This document shows, piece by piece, positions 8,842 to 17,005 of a DNA stretch of 47,301 bases. The position numbers and the translations under genes are program-made. Below the pieces are notes generated by a model. It was not told the DNA's origin. It did no database searches and saw only the letters and a program-made list of their open reading frames with translations. This stretch comes from Caldovatus aquaticus (GTDB lineage Bacteria > Pseudomonadota > Alphaproteobacteria > Acetobacterales > Acetobacteraceae), in NCBI RefSeq assembly GCF_019458025.1, contig NZ_JAHZUY010000024.1:1-47301 (forward strand), read 5' to 3'. Positions within the stretch are counted from its first letter, which is position 1; every line of letters starts with the position of its first letter.

Positions 8842-9728
8842 GCCGCCTCCGCATCGCCGTCGGCATCGCCACGCGCGGCCGCGCGGCGATCCTCGCCGAG
8901 ACGCTCGCCGAGCTCGCCCGCCAGCGCCGCGCGCCGGAGCGCGTGCTGGTCTGCCATGTCGGCCCGGAGGACGTCGCCGCCTTGCCCGAGGCGCATCCGG
9001 GCGTCGCCTTCCTGCGCGCCGAGGCCGGGCTGCCGCGCCAGCGCAACGCCATCCTCGACGCGGCGGGGCCGGACTGCGACGTGCTGCTGTTCCTCGACGA
9101 CGACTTCCTGCCCGCGCCCGACTACCTCGCCGTGCTGGAGGCGGTGCTGCGGGCGCGGCCCGACTGCGTCGTCGCCACCGGCACGGTGATCGCCGACGGC
9201 GCCAAGGGGCCGGGCATCGCGGTCGCGGAGGGCCGTGCCCTCCTCGCGCGCGATCCCGGCGCCCCGGACCCGCTCGCCGCTGCGCCGCACTTCAACGGCT
9301 ACGGCTGCAACATGGCGGTGCGCCTCGCGCCGGTGCGCGCGCACGGCCTCCGCTTCGACGAGGCGCTGCCGCTCTACGCCTGGTACGAGGACATCGACTT
9401 CACGCGCCGCCTCGCCGCCGCGAGCGGGGGGGCGATCCTGCGGCTCGCCGGCGCGCGCGGCGTGCATCTCGGCGTCAAGGCCGCGCGCACGCCGGGCCTC
9501 CGGCTCGGCTACAGCCAGGTGGCGAATCCGATCTACCTCGCGCGCAAGGGGAGCTTCCCCTGGAGCCATGCCGTCCCGAGCGCGCTCCGGCACTGCGCGA
9601 TCAACGCGCTGCGTTCGCTCGCGCCGGAGCCGGAGGTGGACCGCCTCGGGCGGTTCCGCGGCAACCTGCTGGCGCTGCGCGACCTGCTGCTCGGGCGGGC
9701 GGACCCGCGGCGGATCCTCGACCTCTGA
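8838..9728 (+). CDS. Glycosyltransferase family 2
   Basis: Last gene of the polysaccharide operon, 296 residues. It has the GT2 start (VGIATRGRAAILAETL), the DxD-type motif LLFLDDDFLP near residue 92, and YEDIDFTRRLAAAS near residue 185, the ED motif holding the likely general base. Start ATG 8838 overlaps the previous stop in ATGA; a Gly/Glu-rich stretch (GGGAGAGGGGC) just upstream in the preceding gene may serve as the ribosome-binding site. It is a divergent relative of the preceding GT2 gene. A palindrome follows the stop. Confidence 0.9.
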   Translation: MSRLRIAVGIATRGRAAILAETLAELARQRRAPERVLVCHVGPEDVAALPEAHPGVAFLRAEAGLPRQRNAILDAAGPDCDVLLFLDDDFLPAPDYLAVLEAVLRARPDCVVATGTVIADGAKGPGIAVAEGRALLARDPGAPDPLAAAPHFNGYGCNMAVRLAPVRAHGLRFDEALPLYAWYEDIDFTRRLAAASGGAILRLAGARGVHLGVKAARTPGLRLGYSQVANPIYLARKGSFPWSHAVPSALRHCAINALRSLAPEPEVDRLGRFRGNLLALRDLLLGRADPRRILDL

Positions 9729-9731
9729 GCG

Positions 9732-9749
9732 GCGCCGCGACCGCGGCGC
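9732..9749. terminator. Palindrome between convergent genes, possible bidirectional terminator
   Basis: GCGCCGCG-AC-CGCGGCGC is a perfect inverted repeat with 8-nt arms between the polysaccharide operon and the convergent gene at 9770. There is no T-tract and the loop is only 2 nt, so a classical intrinsic terminator is uncertain. Confidence 0.35.
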
Positions 9750-9769
9750 GCCTCCCGGGCCGGGGCGGC

Positions 9770-10396
9770 TCAGGGCGGCCGGTCGTGCAGCAGCGCCGCG
9801 GCCAGCGGACCGGGCGCGAAGCGCCGCTCCATCTCCTGCTGGGCGCTGACGACGAGGAACCGCAACGCCCCCTTGATCGCCGGCGTCTCGCCCCGGCGCC
9901 GGTCCGGATGGATGGGCAGGGTGGCGAGCAGCGGCGCCTCGGCGAGCAGGCGGAGGCGATTCGCCGGCTGCGGCGGGGCGAGCTGCAGCGCCGCCAGATG
10001 CCCGGGCAGGGCCTGGCGCGCCGCTTCCGCCGCCGCGCGCTCCTCCTCGGGCGGCGGCCCGGCGAGGGAGAGGGCGCGCGCATGCAGGGGGACGAGCGCC
10101 GCGGCGAGCGCCGGCTCCGCGCCGCGCGGCACATGCGGGCGCAGCCACGACTCGGCCATGGCGGCCATGTCGAGCATCGTCCAGTGGAAGGTCTGCCAGC
10201 GGCAATGATGCAGCGCGGCCAGGAAGGCCGGATCGGCGAACAGCGCGCGCTCCTGCCGCCCGGCCTTCACCCGGCAATAGTCGAACACCGTCTTCTGCGC
10301 GACATAGGCACCCTGGCGGGCGAGGAAGCCGGCGAAGGCCGCGGGGTCGGCCGAGGCGCGGCGGCGCCCCGGCAGCCAGGGGAAGGCGAGGGACAC
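9770..10396 (-). CDS. Conserved-looking protein of unknown function
   Basis: A 208-residue protein I cannot assign to a named family. It starts MSLAFPWLPGRRR and contains a middle segment with aromatic and His residues (YVAQKTVFDYC; HHCRWQTFHWTMLDM), no signal peptide and no clear membrane segment; the second half is Ala/Leu-rich helical. GTG 10396 is preferred because AGGAG lies a few nt upstream; a GTG at 10432 would add 12 residues and lie across a dyad. Codon use matches its neighbours, so it is a real gene. I recall similar proteins in Roseomonas-like genomes but cannot verify it. It is divergent from the symporter pair. Confidence 0.7.
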   Translation of the reverse strand: MSLAFPWLPGRRRASADPAAFAGFLARQGAYVAQKTVFDYCRVKAGRQERALFADPAFLAALHHCRWQTFHWTMLDMAAMAESWLRPHVPRGAEPALAAALVPLHARALSLAGPPPEEERAAAEAARQALPGHLAALQLAPPQPANRLRLLAEAPLLATLPIHPDRRRGETPAIKGALRFLVVSAQQEMERRFAPGPLAAALLHDRPP

Positions 10397-10414
10397 GGGG
10401 GCTCCTGCGAGACT

Positions 10415-10429
10415 CGCAATCTTATTGCG
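10415..10429. promoter_or_regulatory. Dyad CGCAAT-CTT-ATTGCG, candidate operator
   Basis: Perfect inverted repeat with 6-nt arms and a 3-nt spacer in the divergent region between the unknown gene (start 10396) and the symporter operon (start 10559). It lies in an A/T-containing patch of otherwise GC-rich sequence. The binding protein is unknown. Confidence 0.4.
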
Positions 10430-10558
10430 CACCTGCCGCGCAGCATGATAGCGCCTTGAGCGGGCGATTCCGCTGGCCTTGCCGCGATGCGGCGCGGCCG
10501 CGGCGGCGCCGAATCAAGCCCAGGCCCGGGGGAGGCCGAGGCAGTAGGGAGAGAACGT

Positions 10559-10864
10559 ATGCCAGCAGTCGAACGTGGCGCCGCGCCGCAGGCCGCGGCG
10601 GGGCCGGCCGTGGATCCTGCCGTCAGAGAGGCCTACTGGCGCAAGACCTCCGGGCTGATGTGGACGATGCTCGTGATCTGGTTCGTGGCGAGCTTCGTGA
10701 TCCACGCCTTCGCCCCCGCTCTCAACCAGATCAAGGTGTTCGGCTTCCCGCTGGGCTTCTACATGGCGGCGCAGGGCAGCCTGATCATCTACGTTGTCAT
10801 GCTGTTCTGGTTCGCGGCGCGACAGAACCGCATCGACGAGGAATTCGGCGTGTCGGAGGACTGA
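10559..10864 (+). CDS. DUF4212 domain protein, small partner of sodium:solute symporter
   Basis: A 101-residue membrane protein with two hydrophobic helices (residues about 38-55 and 65-88). The segment AYWRKTSGLMWTMLVIWF and the ending ARQNRIDEEFGV are typical of DUF4212 proteins, which are almost always encoded directly before VC_2705-type sodium:solute symporters and are thought to be their small subunit. ATG 10559 has an AGGGAGAG ribosome-binding motif 6-7 nt upstream; the frame extends back to 10487 but without coding character. The symporter gene follows after 3 nt. Confidence 0.92.
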   Translation: MPAVERGAAPQAAAGPAVDPAVREAYWRKTSGLMWTMLVIWFVASFVIHAFAPALNQIKVFGFPLGFYMAAQGSLIIYVVMLFWFAARQNRIDEEFGVSED

Positions 10865-10867
10865 TCC

Positions 10868-12661
10868 ATGTCCGATGCCTCCAAGACTGCGCCGGGGCGC
10901 AGCGACTTCCTCGCCAATCTCGGCCGCGTGTACGCCATCTACACCGGCGGCTTCATCGGCTTCGTGCTGCTCCTCGCCCTGCTCGAGCAGCTCGGCGTGC
11001 CGAACAAGATCATCGGCTACCTGTTCGTCTTCCTCACGATCGGCGTCTATGCGCTGATCGGCATCATCTCGCGCACGGCCCAGCTCTCGGAGTACTACGT
11101 CGCCGGGCGGCGCGTCCCGGCCATCTACAACGGCATGGCCACCGGCTCGGACTGGATGTCGGCGGCCTCCTTCATCGGCATGGCCGGCACGCTCTACCTG
11201 CTCGGCTATGACGGCCTCGCCTTCGTCCTCGGCTGGACCGGCGGCTACGTGCTGGTGGCGATCCTGCTCGCGCCCTACCTGCGCAAGTTCGGCGCCTACA
11301 CGGTGCCGGACTTCCTCGGCGCGCGCTACGGCGGCAACTTCGCGCGCTTCGTCGGCGTGATCGTGCTGATGAGCGCCTCCTTCACCTACGTGGTGGCGCA
11401 GGTGTACGGCACCGGCATCATCGCCTCGCGCTTCCTCGGCATGTCGTTCGAGCTGGCGGTGTTCGTCGGCCTCGCCGGCATCCTCCTCTGCTCGATGCTG
11501 GGCGGCATGCGGGCGGTCACCTGGACCCAGGTCGCGCAGTACATCATCCTGATCATCGCCTACCTGGTGCCGGTGGTGCTGCTCTCGACCCAGGTCACCG
11601 GGGTGCCGATCCCGCAGATCATGTACGGCCAGGTGCTGGAGCAGATCGAGGCGCTGCGCACGACGAAGGAGGCGCTGGCCGGCGCGCCCTCGCACGTCCA
11701 GCCGTTCCAGACCTACGATCCGCTCAACTTCTTCGGGCTGATCTTCTGCCTGATGGTCGGCACCGCCTCGCTGCCGCACATCCTGATGCGCTACTTCACC
11801 ACGCCGAGCGTGCGCGAGGCGCGGCAGAGCGTGGCCTGGAGCCTGTTCTTCATCTTCCTGCTCTACTTCACCGCCCCCGCCTACGCCGCCTTCGCCAAGC
11901 TGGAGGTGTACCAGAACGTCATCGGCACCGCGATCGCCGACCTGCCCGCCTGGGTGCGCCTCTGGGGCGAGGTCGGCCTGGTCACGGTGCGGGACGCCAA
12001 TGGCGACGGCATCCTGCAGTTCCGCGAGTTCAGCATCAACCAGGACGCCATCGTCCTCGCGACGCCGGAGATCGCGGGCCTGCCCTACGTGATCGCCGGC
12101 CTCGTCGCCGCCGGCGGCCTCGCCGCGGCGCTCTCCACCGCCGACGGGCTGCTGCTCGCCATCGCCAACGCGCTCAGCCACGACATCTACTACCGGATGG
12201 TGGACCCGAACGCGAACGCGAAGCGGCGCCTGATCGTCGCCCGCATCCTGCTGATCGGCGTGGCGGTGGTGGCCGCCTACGTCGCCAGCACGCGCCCGGC
12301 CGGCATCCTGGCGATGGTCGCCTGGGCCTTCTCCATCGCTGCTTCGGGCCTGTTCCCGGCGCTGGTGATGGGGGTGTGGTGGAAGCGCACCACCACGGCG
12401 GGCGCGATCGCCGGCATGATCGTCGGCTACGGCGTCTGCCTCTACTACCTGATCGGCACGCAGTATTTCGGAATGCCGCTCTGGTTCGGGGTGCGCAACA
12501 TCTCCTGCGGCCTGTTCGGCATCCCGGCGGCCTTCCTCACCACCTGGATCGTCAGCCTGCTGACCCCGGCGCCCTCGCAGGCGATGCAGGACTTCATCGA
12601 CTCGATCCGCACGCCGCGCGGGGCCGTGCGCATGATCGAGGGCGAGCACGCGCCGGAGTAG
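10868..12661 (+). CDS. Sodium:solute symporter, VC_2705-type SSS family
   Basis: Inner-membrane sodium-coupled symporter of 597 residues with about 13 hydrophobic segments, of the solute:sodium symporter family close to acetate permease ActP. Typical motifs are SEYYVAGRRVPAIYNGMATGSDWMS near residues 75-100 and GGLAAALSTADGLLLAIANA near 420. Between two membrane segments it carries a periplasmic-side insertion with an EF-hand-like loop, DANGDGILQFRE (residues 376-387), having acidic/amide residues at positions 1, 3, 5 and Glu at 12. The substrate is probably a short carboxylate by family analogy, but this is unproven. It starts 3 nt after the DUF4212 gene. Confidence 0.93.
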   Translation: MSDASKTAPGRSDFLANLGRVYAIYTGGFIGFVLLLALLEQLGVPNKIIGYLFVFLTIGVYALIGIISRTAQLSEYYVAGRRVPAIYNGMATGSDWMSAASFIGMAGTLYLLGYDGLAFVLGWTGGYVLVAILLAPYLRKFGAYTVPDFLGARYGGNFARFVGVIVLMSASFTYVVAQVYGTGIIASRFLGMSFELAVFVGLAGILLCSMLGGMRAVTWTQVAQYIILIIAYLVPVVLLSTQVTGVPIPQIMYGQVLEQIEALRTTKEALAGAPSHVQPFQTYDPLNFFGLIFCLMVGTASLPHILMRYFTTPSVREARQSVAWSLFFIFLLYFTAPAYAAFAKLEVYQNVIGTAIADLPAWVRLWGEVGLVTVRDANGDGILQFREFSINQDAIVLATPEIAGLPYVIAGLVAAGGLAAALSTADGLLLAIANALSHDIYYRMVDPNANAKRRLIVARILLIGVAVVAAYVASTRPAGILAMVAWAFSIAASGLFPALVMGVWWKRTTTAGAIAGMIVGYGVCLYYLIGTQYFGMPLWFGVRNISCGLFGIPAAFLTTWIVSLLTPAPSQAMQDFIDSIRTPRGAVRMIEGEHAPE

Positions 12662-12740
12662 GACGGCGCGCCGGCCCGGGGCGCGAACGGCACGGGGGCG
12701 GTTGCGGAGACGCGGCCGCCCCCGCATCCTGGCCGGGTCC

Positions 12741-13070
12741 ATGGACGGCACCCATTTCCTCTTCGGCTACCTGCCCTTCTGGGTGGTGAATTACGGCCTG
12801 GCCGTGGTCGGCTGGACCTGCCTCGGGCGGTTCGCCCTGCAATGGGCCGTGCCGCCCGACAGCCCGAACTACATCTGGCGCGCCTTCCGGCGGCTGACGG
12901 ACTGGGCCCTCGCGCTCGCCCGGCTGCTCGTGCCGCGCTACGTGGCGGCGGCATTCCTGCCTCTGGTGGCGGCGTTCTGGATCTGGGTGATCCGTCTCCT
13001 GTTCGGCCTGGCGATGCTGGCCGCGGGCTGGGCGCCGCGCCTCGGCTCCGCCGCCTCGGCCGCCGGCTGA
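12741..13070 (+). CDS. YggT-like small membrane protein
   Basis: A 109-residue protein with hydrophobic segments at about residues 8-30 and 65-100. The stretch SPNYIWRAFRRLTDWALALAR followed by a Pro-containing hydrophobic helix resembles YggT proteins (integral membrane proteins of unclear role). ATG 12741 (MDGTHFLFG) begins just before the first helix; an in-frame start at 12702 adds only basic residues. It lies 79 nt after the symporter gene and may be cotranscribed. Family call is moderate. Confidence 0.6.
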   Translation: MDGTHFLFGYLPFWVVNYGLAVVGWTCLGRFALQWAVPPDSPNYIWRAFRRLTDWALALARLLVPRYVAAAFLPLVAAFWIWVIRLLFGLAMLAAGWAPRLGSAASAAG

Positions 13071-13104
13071 GCGCCGGTCCGGACAGGCCGTCCCGGATGC
13101 CAGC

Positions 13105-13404
13105 ATGACGCCGCAGACGCTCTTCACCCTCACCGTGGCGGCGAGCCTCGCGAACGGGCTGGTGAGCCCGGCGCTGGGCCTCGCCTTCGTCCTCCATCCC
13201 CTCTGGCTGCCGGCGATCGTTCCCGCCACGCCGGAAATCGTGCTCTACGGGGCGAGCCTCATCGTCGCGACGGGCACGCTGCTGCTCTCCGCCGTGCCCG
13301 CCGCCCTCGCGGAACGCCTGGGTGTCTCCGGGGAGGCGGCCCTCCGGATCTGGCTGGCCGGCGCCTCGGCGCTCACCGCGCTCGGCGTGCTGGCCCGGGC
13401 CTGA
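13105..13404 (+). CDS. Small hypothetical membrane protein (three helices)
   Basis: A 99-residue protein with three hydrophobic segments at about residues 5-35, 42-68 and 78-98; no recognised domain. Codon use is like its neighbours. ATG 13105 is 34 nt after the YggT-like gene. No strong ribosome-binding motif is visible. Function unknown. Confidence 0.6.
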   Translation: MTPQTLFTLTVAASLANGLVSPALGLAFVLHPLWLPAIVPATPEIVLYGASLIVATGTLLLSAVPAALAERLGVSGEAALRIWLAGASALTALGVLARA

Positions 13405-13546
13405 GGGCGGGCTTCGGGCCGCGGCCGGCAGCCTGCCTCGCCCGCATCCAACCCTCGCATTGCCCGCGCGTTCGCGGCAACATCGGCCCTGGATGGAGGA
13501 GCCGGCCCCGGAGCGGGCGGCCGGCGGGCTGTGCCGCGGGGGTCCG

Positions 13547-13963
13547 ATGGATGAGATCCGCGCCCTGGCCGACATGACGATCCGGCGCGCCCTCGGCTTC
13601 GCCGGCCTCGGCGTCTGCGTCGTCATGCTCGCCCTGTCCTTCGACCTGCTGCTGAGCCTGCGCGCGGGCGGACAGCTCTCCGCCCTGGTCTGCCTCGCCC
13701 TTGCCGTCGGCGGCTGGACCGCGCCGCGGCGCGACATGCGGCGGACCGAGCTCTGGACGCTGCTCGCCGGAACCGGCGCGGCTCCCCTGCGCCGCATGCC
13801 GCGCGCCCAGATCCAGATGCTGCTGGCGCAGGTGCTGCGCGAGCGCCTGTTCTGGCACGCCGAGCGCGCAGGCCTCACCGCCCTCGCGCTCGGCGCGGCC
13901 GCAGCGCTGGTCGCCCTGGCCGAATTCCTGTTCGCGGGCGGCGGGGCAGGGCAAGCCGGCTGA
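13547..13963 (+). CDS. Small hypothetical membrane protein
   Basis: A 138-residue protein with membrane segments at about residues 18-38, 43-60 and 112-130, separated by a basic amphipathic region (RRDMRRTELWTLL, RMPRAQIQMLLAQVL). I recognise no family. ATG 13547 is chosen because the conserved-looking sequence (MDEIRALADMTIRRAL) starts there; the upstream frame is Arg/Pro-rich and non-coding in character. It is convergent with the hydratase-like gene. Confidence 0.6.
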   Translation: MDEIRALADMTIRRALGFAGLGVCVVMLALSFDLLLSLRAGGQLSALVCLALAVGGWTAPRRDMRRTELWTLLAGTGAAPLRRMPRAQIQMLLAQVLRERLFWHAERAGLTALALGAAAALVALAEFLFAGGGAGQAG

Positions 13964-13967
13964 CGGG

Positions 13968-13992
13968 CCCGCCGCTGCCGCCTGCCGGCGGG
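13968..13992. terminator. Hairpin between convergent genes
   Basis: CCCGCCG and CGGCGGG form a 7-bp stem around an 11-nt loop just after the plus-strand stop and before the minus-strand stop at 14022. G-rich sequence follows instead of a T-tract, so terminator function is tentative. Confidence 0.3.
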
Positions 13993-14021
13993 GGGGCGGG
14001 GGGCCACGCCGCGGGGCGGTG

Positions 14022-14795
14022 TCAGCCTGCCGTGAACCGCGCCTGCACCCGGCCGAGCGGCCCGAAGTCCGCGCGCAGCACGCCCTCCGGCGAGGGCCGG
14101 ATCGCCGGCGCCGCGAGGCCGGCGGCCACCAGCACCGCGCCGGCCGGCAGTCCGCCCAGCCGCCGCGCCGCCGCCACCGCCGGCGCGAGCGCCGCGAGCA
14201 GGTCCAAGGGGACCGGGGCCTCGCCTCTCCGCCGTCGCGCGCCGGCCGGGCCCAGCCTGACCGGCACCGGTCCGGCGGCTGCGGGGGCGACGCCGCGCCC
14301 GACCACCAGAAGGCCGAGCCCGCCGAGATCCGCCGCCTGCAGCGCCGGGGTCTGCGGCGGGTCGCGGAACCGGCTGGCGGCGATGTCCACCGCCGGGTGC
14401 AGGGCGGAGAAGACGGACGGCTCCTGCTCCTCCTCGCCGGGCGGCAGCGCACGTCCGAGCACCCCGACCACCGCCGCGGAGACGGCGGGGTGGCGCAGCG
14501 CCGACAGCGCGATCGTCGCCCCGTCCCGCAGCAGGCGGGATTCGATCACCGGCCCCGCGACCGGCGGCCCGCCCGCTGGCCCGGGCGCGACGCGCACGCC
14601 GCAGGCCACCAGCCCTGCCTCCTCCAGAACGGCGAGCGCCACGCACTCCCCCTCGGCCGTCGTGCGGGGGGCGAGGTCTTCGGGCAGGGGCGCGAGCGGG
14701 TTTCCGGTCACCAGCGCCTCGGCGATCCACCCCGCCGCCGCCCTGGCGCTCGGCTGGAAGGGCGCGGCGGGCGCCCGGGCGCGCCGGTCCGGCAT
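14022..14795 (-). CDS. 2-keto-4-pentenoate hydratase-like protein (FAH superfamily)
   Basis: A 257-residue protein resembling MhpD/2-keto-4-pentenoate hydratases, cytoplasmic enzymes that add water to 2-hydroxypenta-2,4-dienoate-type compounds. It has the expected plan: an N-terminal helical region (AAGWIAEALVTGNPL), a middle CVALAVLEEAG/PVIESRLLRDGATIALSALRHPAVSAAVV region, and a C-terminal LPAGAVLVAAGL followed by VLRADFGPLGRVQARF, the usual ending. Conserved Glu/Asp metal ligands are not clear to me, so catalytic competence is uncertain. Start ATG 14795 lies 29 nt after dctM on the same strand, suggesting it is the last gene of the TRAP operon and acts on the imported acid. Confidence 0.65.
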   Translation of the reverse strand: MPDRRARAPAAPFQPSARAAAGWIAEALVTGNPLAPLPEDLAPRTTAEGECVALAVLEEAGLVACGVRVAPGPAGGPPVAGPVIESRLLRDGATIALSALRHPAVSAAVVGVLGRALPPGEEEQEPSVFSALHPAVDIAASRFRDPPQTPALQAADLGGLGLLVVGRGVAPAAAGPVPVRLGPAGARRRRGEAPVPLDLLAALAPAVAAARRLGGLPAGAVLVAAGLAAPAIRPSPEGVLRADFGPLGRVQARFTAG

Positions 14796-14824
14796 GACGG
14801 CTCCGCTCCCGCGACCGGCCGGGG

Positions 14825-16243
14825 CTAGTTCAGCGACGGCAGGCGCACCGCCTCGTCCTCCTGGAAGCCGCCCTGCGGCGGGGCGTCGAGGCCCGACGGC
14901 GGGGCCCCCTCGCTCGGCGGCGTGTAGCCGTAGAGCTGGTCCGGCAGCCAGGTGACGAGGCCGGGGAAGAAATAGACCATGAGCATGCAGAAGATGACGA
15001 TGTAGATGAAGGGCATCACGCCGGCGAAGATGTCCTCGAGCCGCACGTGCCGCGGGGCCACGCCCTTGAGGTAGAAGGTCGCCATCGCGACCGGCGGGCT
15101 GAGGAAGCTCGTCTGCAGGTTCAGCGCGATCAGGATGCCGAAGAACAGGGGCGAGACGTTGAAGTCGTCGAGCAGGGGCAGGAAGATCGGCACGAAGATC
15201 ACGATGATCTCCGTCCACTCCAGCGGCCAGCCGAGCACGAAGATGATCGCCTGCGCCAGCAGCATGAAGGTGAACTGGTTGAGCGGCAGGGACTTGACGA
15301 ACTCCTCCACGAGCTGCTGTCCGCCGAGGTAGCCGAAGACCGAGGAGAAGATGAAGGAGCCGACGAACAGCCAGCACACCATCGCGCTGGTGCGGGCGGT
15401 GAGGAACACGCTCTCCTTGAGCTTCTCCCAGGAGAAGGCGCGGTAGGCGAGGGCCAGCACGATCGAGCCGAGCGAGCCCATCGCCGCCGCCTCCGAGGGC
15501 GTGGCGAGGCCGAGGAGGATCGCGCCGAGCACGGCCGCGATCAGCAGAGCCAGCGGGAAGAAGGAGGTGAGGAGCGCGAGCAGGATGCGCGCGAAGGGGA
15601 CGCTCACCTCCTCGGGCGGCAGCCGCGGCGCCTTGGAGGGGTACACCACCGCCACCCCGATCGCGTAGGCGATGTAGAGGCCGGCGAGCATCAGGCCGGG
15701 GATGAAGGCCGCGGCGTAGAGCTGCACCACCGACACGCCGGCGGTCGCGCCGTAGAGGATCAGCATGACCGAGGGCGGGATCAGGATGCCGAGGCAGCCG
15801 CCCGCGCAGGTCACGCCGGCGGCGAGACGGACGTCGTAGCCCGCGCGCAGCATCGCCGGGAAGGCGAGCAGCCCCATCAGCGTCACCACCGCGCCGACGA
15901 TCCCGGTGGCGGTCGCGAACAGGGCGCAGGTGGCGAGGGTGGCGACGGCGAGGCTGCCCGGGATGTTGCCGCTCGCCATCTGCAGCGAGCGGAACAGCCG
16001 GTCGAGGATGTTCGCCCGCTCGATGATGTAGCCCATGAAGACGAAGAGCGGGACGGAGATCAGCACGTCGTTCGCCATCACCGCGTAGGTGCGCTGCACC
16101 AGCAGGTCGAAGACGCGCTCGCCCATGCCGAGGTAGCCGAAGAACAGGCCCATCGCCATCAGCGTGAAGGCGATCGGGAAGCCAAGCAGGATGAAGAACA
16201 GGAACAGCCCGAGCTGGGTCAGGCCGAGCGCGGCGTCGGTCAT
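14825..16243 (-). CDS. dctM: TRAP transporter large permease DctM
   Basis: Large membrane subunit (472 residues, about 12-13 helices) of a tripartite ATP-independent periplasmic transporter; the sodium-driven import channel. Features of the family: FILLGFPIAFTLMAMGLFFG near the N-terminus, IPLFVFMGYIIERA-type loop (here ISVPLFVFMGYIIERANIL), GIVGAVVTLMGLLAFP and ILIPPSVMLILYG. A longer than usual C-terminal tail (PSEGAPPSGLDAPPQGG) is polar. ATG 16243 is 9 nt after the dctQ stop; its length suits the TakM subgroup. Confidence 0.95.
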   Translation of the reverse strand: MTDAALGLTQLGLFLFFILLGFPIAFTLMAMGLFFGYLGMGERVFDLLVQRTYAVMANDVLISVPLFVFMGYIIERANILDRLFRSLQMASGNIPGSLAVATLATCALFATATGIVGAVVTLMGLLAFPAMLRAGYDVRLAAGVTCAGGCLGILIPPSVMLILYGATAGVSVVQLYAAAFIPGLMLAGLYIAYAIGVAVVYPSKAPRLPPEEVSVPFARILLALLTSFFPLALLIAAVLGAILLGLATPSEAAAMGSLGSIVLALAYRAFSWEKLKESVFLTARTSAMVCWLFVGSFIFSSVFGYLGGQQLVEEFVKSLPLNQFTFMLLAQAIIFVLGWPLEWTEIIVIFVPIFLPLLDDFNVSPLFFGILIALNLQTSFLSPPVAMATFYLKGVAPRHVRLEDIFAGVMPFIYIVIFCMLMVYFFPGLVTWLPDQLYGYTPPSEGAPPSGLDAPPQGGFQEDEAVRLPSLN

Positions 16244-16252
16244 CGCGGCGTC

Positions 16253-16924
16253 CTACCGTCCGTCCTGCTGGTCGCCGGCGCGCTCGTGCAGCGGCGAGGG
16301 GCCGCGGGTGGCGCCGCGGGCGTGCTCGGCCAGCGCCGCGCCGGGCTGGTCCGCCTCGCGCGCCGCCTCGGCCTCGGCGAGGATGCGCGCCTCCATCTCC
16401 TCGACGTCGTGCAGCCGCTGCGGCCACCGCCCGGTGCGGATGCACTGCAGGCAGCGCACCACCTCGACGAGGCCCTGGAGCAGCAGCAGGAAGCCGACGA
16501 GCGGGATGAGGAACTTGAAGGGCCAGATGATCGGGCCGTGCGGGCTGAACATGGTCCGCTCGTTCTGGCGGTAGCTGTCGAGGAAGTAGTGCCAGCCCGA
16601 GATCATGAAGGCGAGGATCGCCGGGAAGAAGAACAGGAAGTACAGGAGGAGGTCGAGCATCGCCTGCGGGCGCGGCGGCATCATGCGGTAGAGGAAGTCG
16701 CCGCGCACGTGCCCGTTGCGGCTCAGCGTGTAGGCGCCGGCCATCATGAACAGCGTGCCGTAGAGCATGTAGGAGACGTCGTAGCCCCAGCTCGTCGGGG
16801 CGCGGAACACGTAGCGGACGACTACCTCGTACACCACGACGACGGTCAGCACCAGGATGCACCAGGCGAAGGTCTTGCCGATCGCGGTGCTGAACCGGTC
16901 TATGCCGAGGAGCAGGCGCTGCAC
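16253..16924 (-). CDS. dctQ: TRAP transporter small permease DctQ
   Basis: Small membrane subunit (223 residues, four helices) of the TRAP transporter. Helix 1 (FAWCILVLTVVVVYEVVVRYVF), helix 2 around SYMLYGTLFMMAGAYTL and the RNGHVRGDFLYRMMPPR loop are characteristic. The C-terminal ~45 residues (LAEAEAAREADQPG and on) form a charged tail not needed in shorter homologues. Start is GTG 16924 with GGGAGGGAG about 8 nt upstream. Confidence 0.93.
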   Translation of the reverse strand: MQRLLLGIDRFSTAIGKTFAWCILVLTVVVVYEVVVRYVFRAPTSWGYDVSYMLYGTLFMMAGAYTLSRNGHVRGDFLYRMMPPRPQAMLDLLLYFLFFFPAILAFMISGWHYFLDSYRQNERTMFSPHGPIIWPFKFLIPLVGFLLLLQGLVEVVRCLQCIRTGRWPQRLHDVEEMEARILAEAEAAREADQPGAALAEHARGATRGPSPLHERAGDQQDGR

Positions 16925-17005
16925 TTGCGGGGCTCCCTCCCGAGGGCCGGACAGACGACGCCCGCCGGCCGGGGCGGGGCCGGCGGGCGTCGCGGCACGG
17001 CCGCC

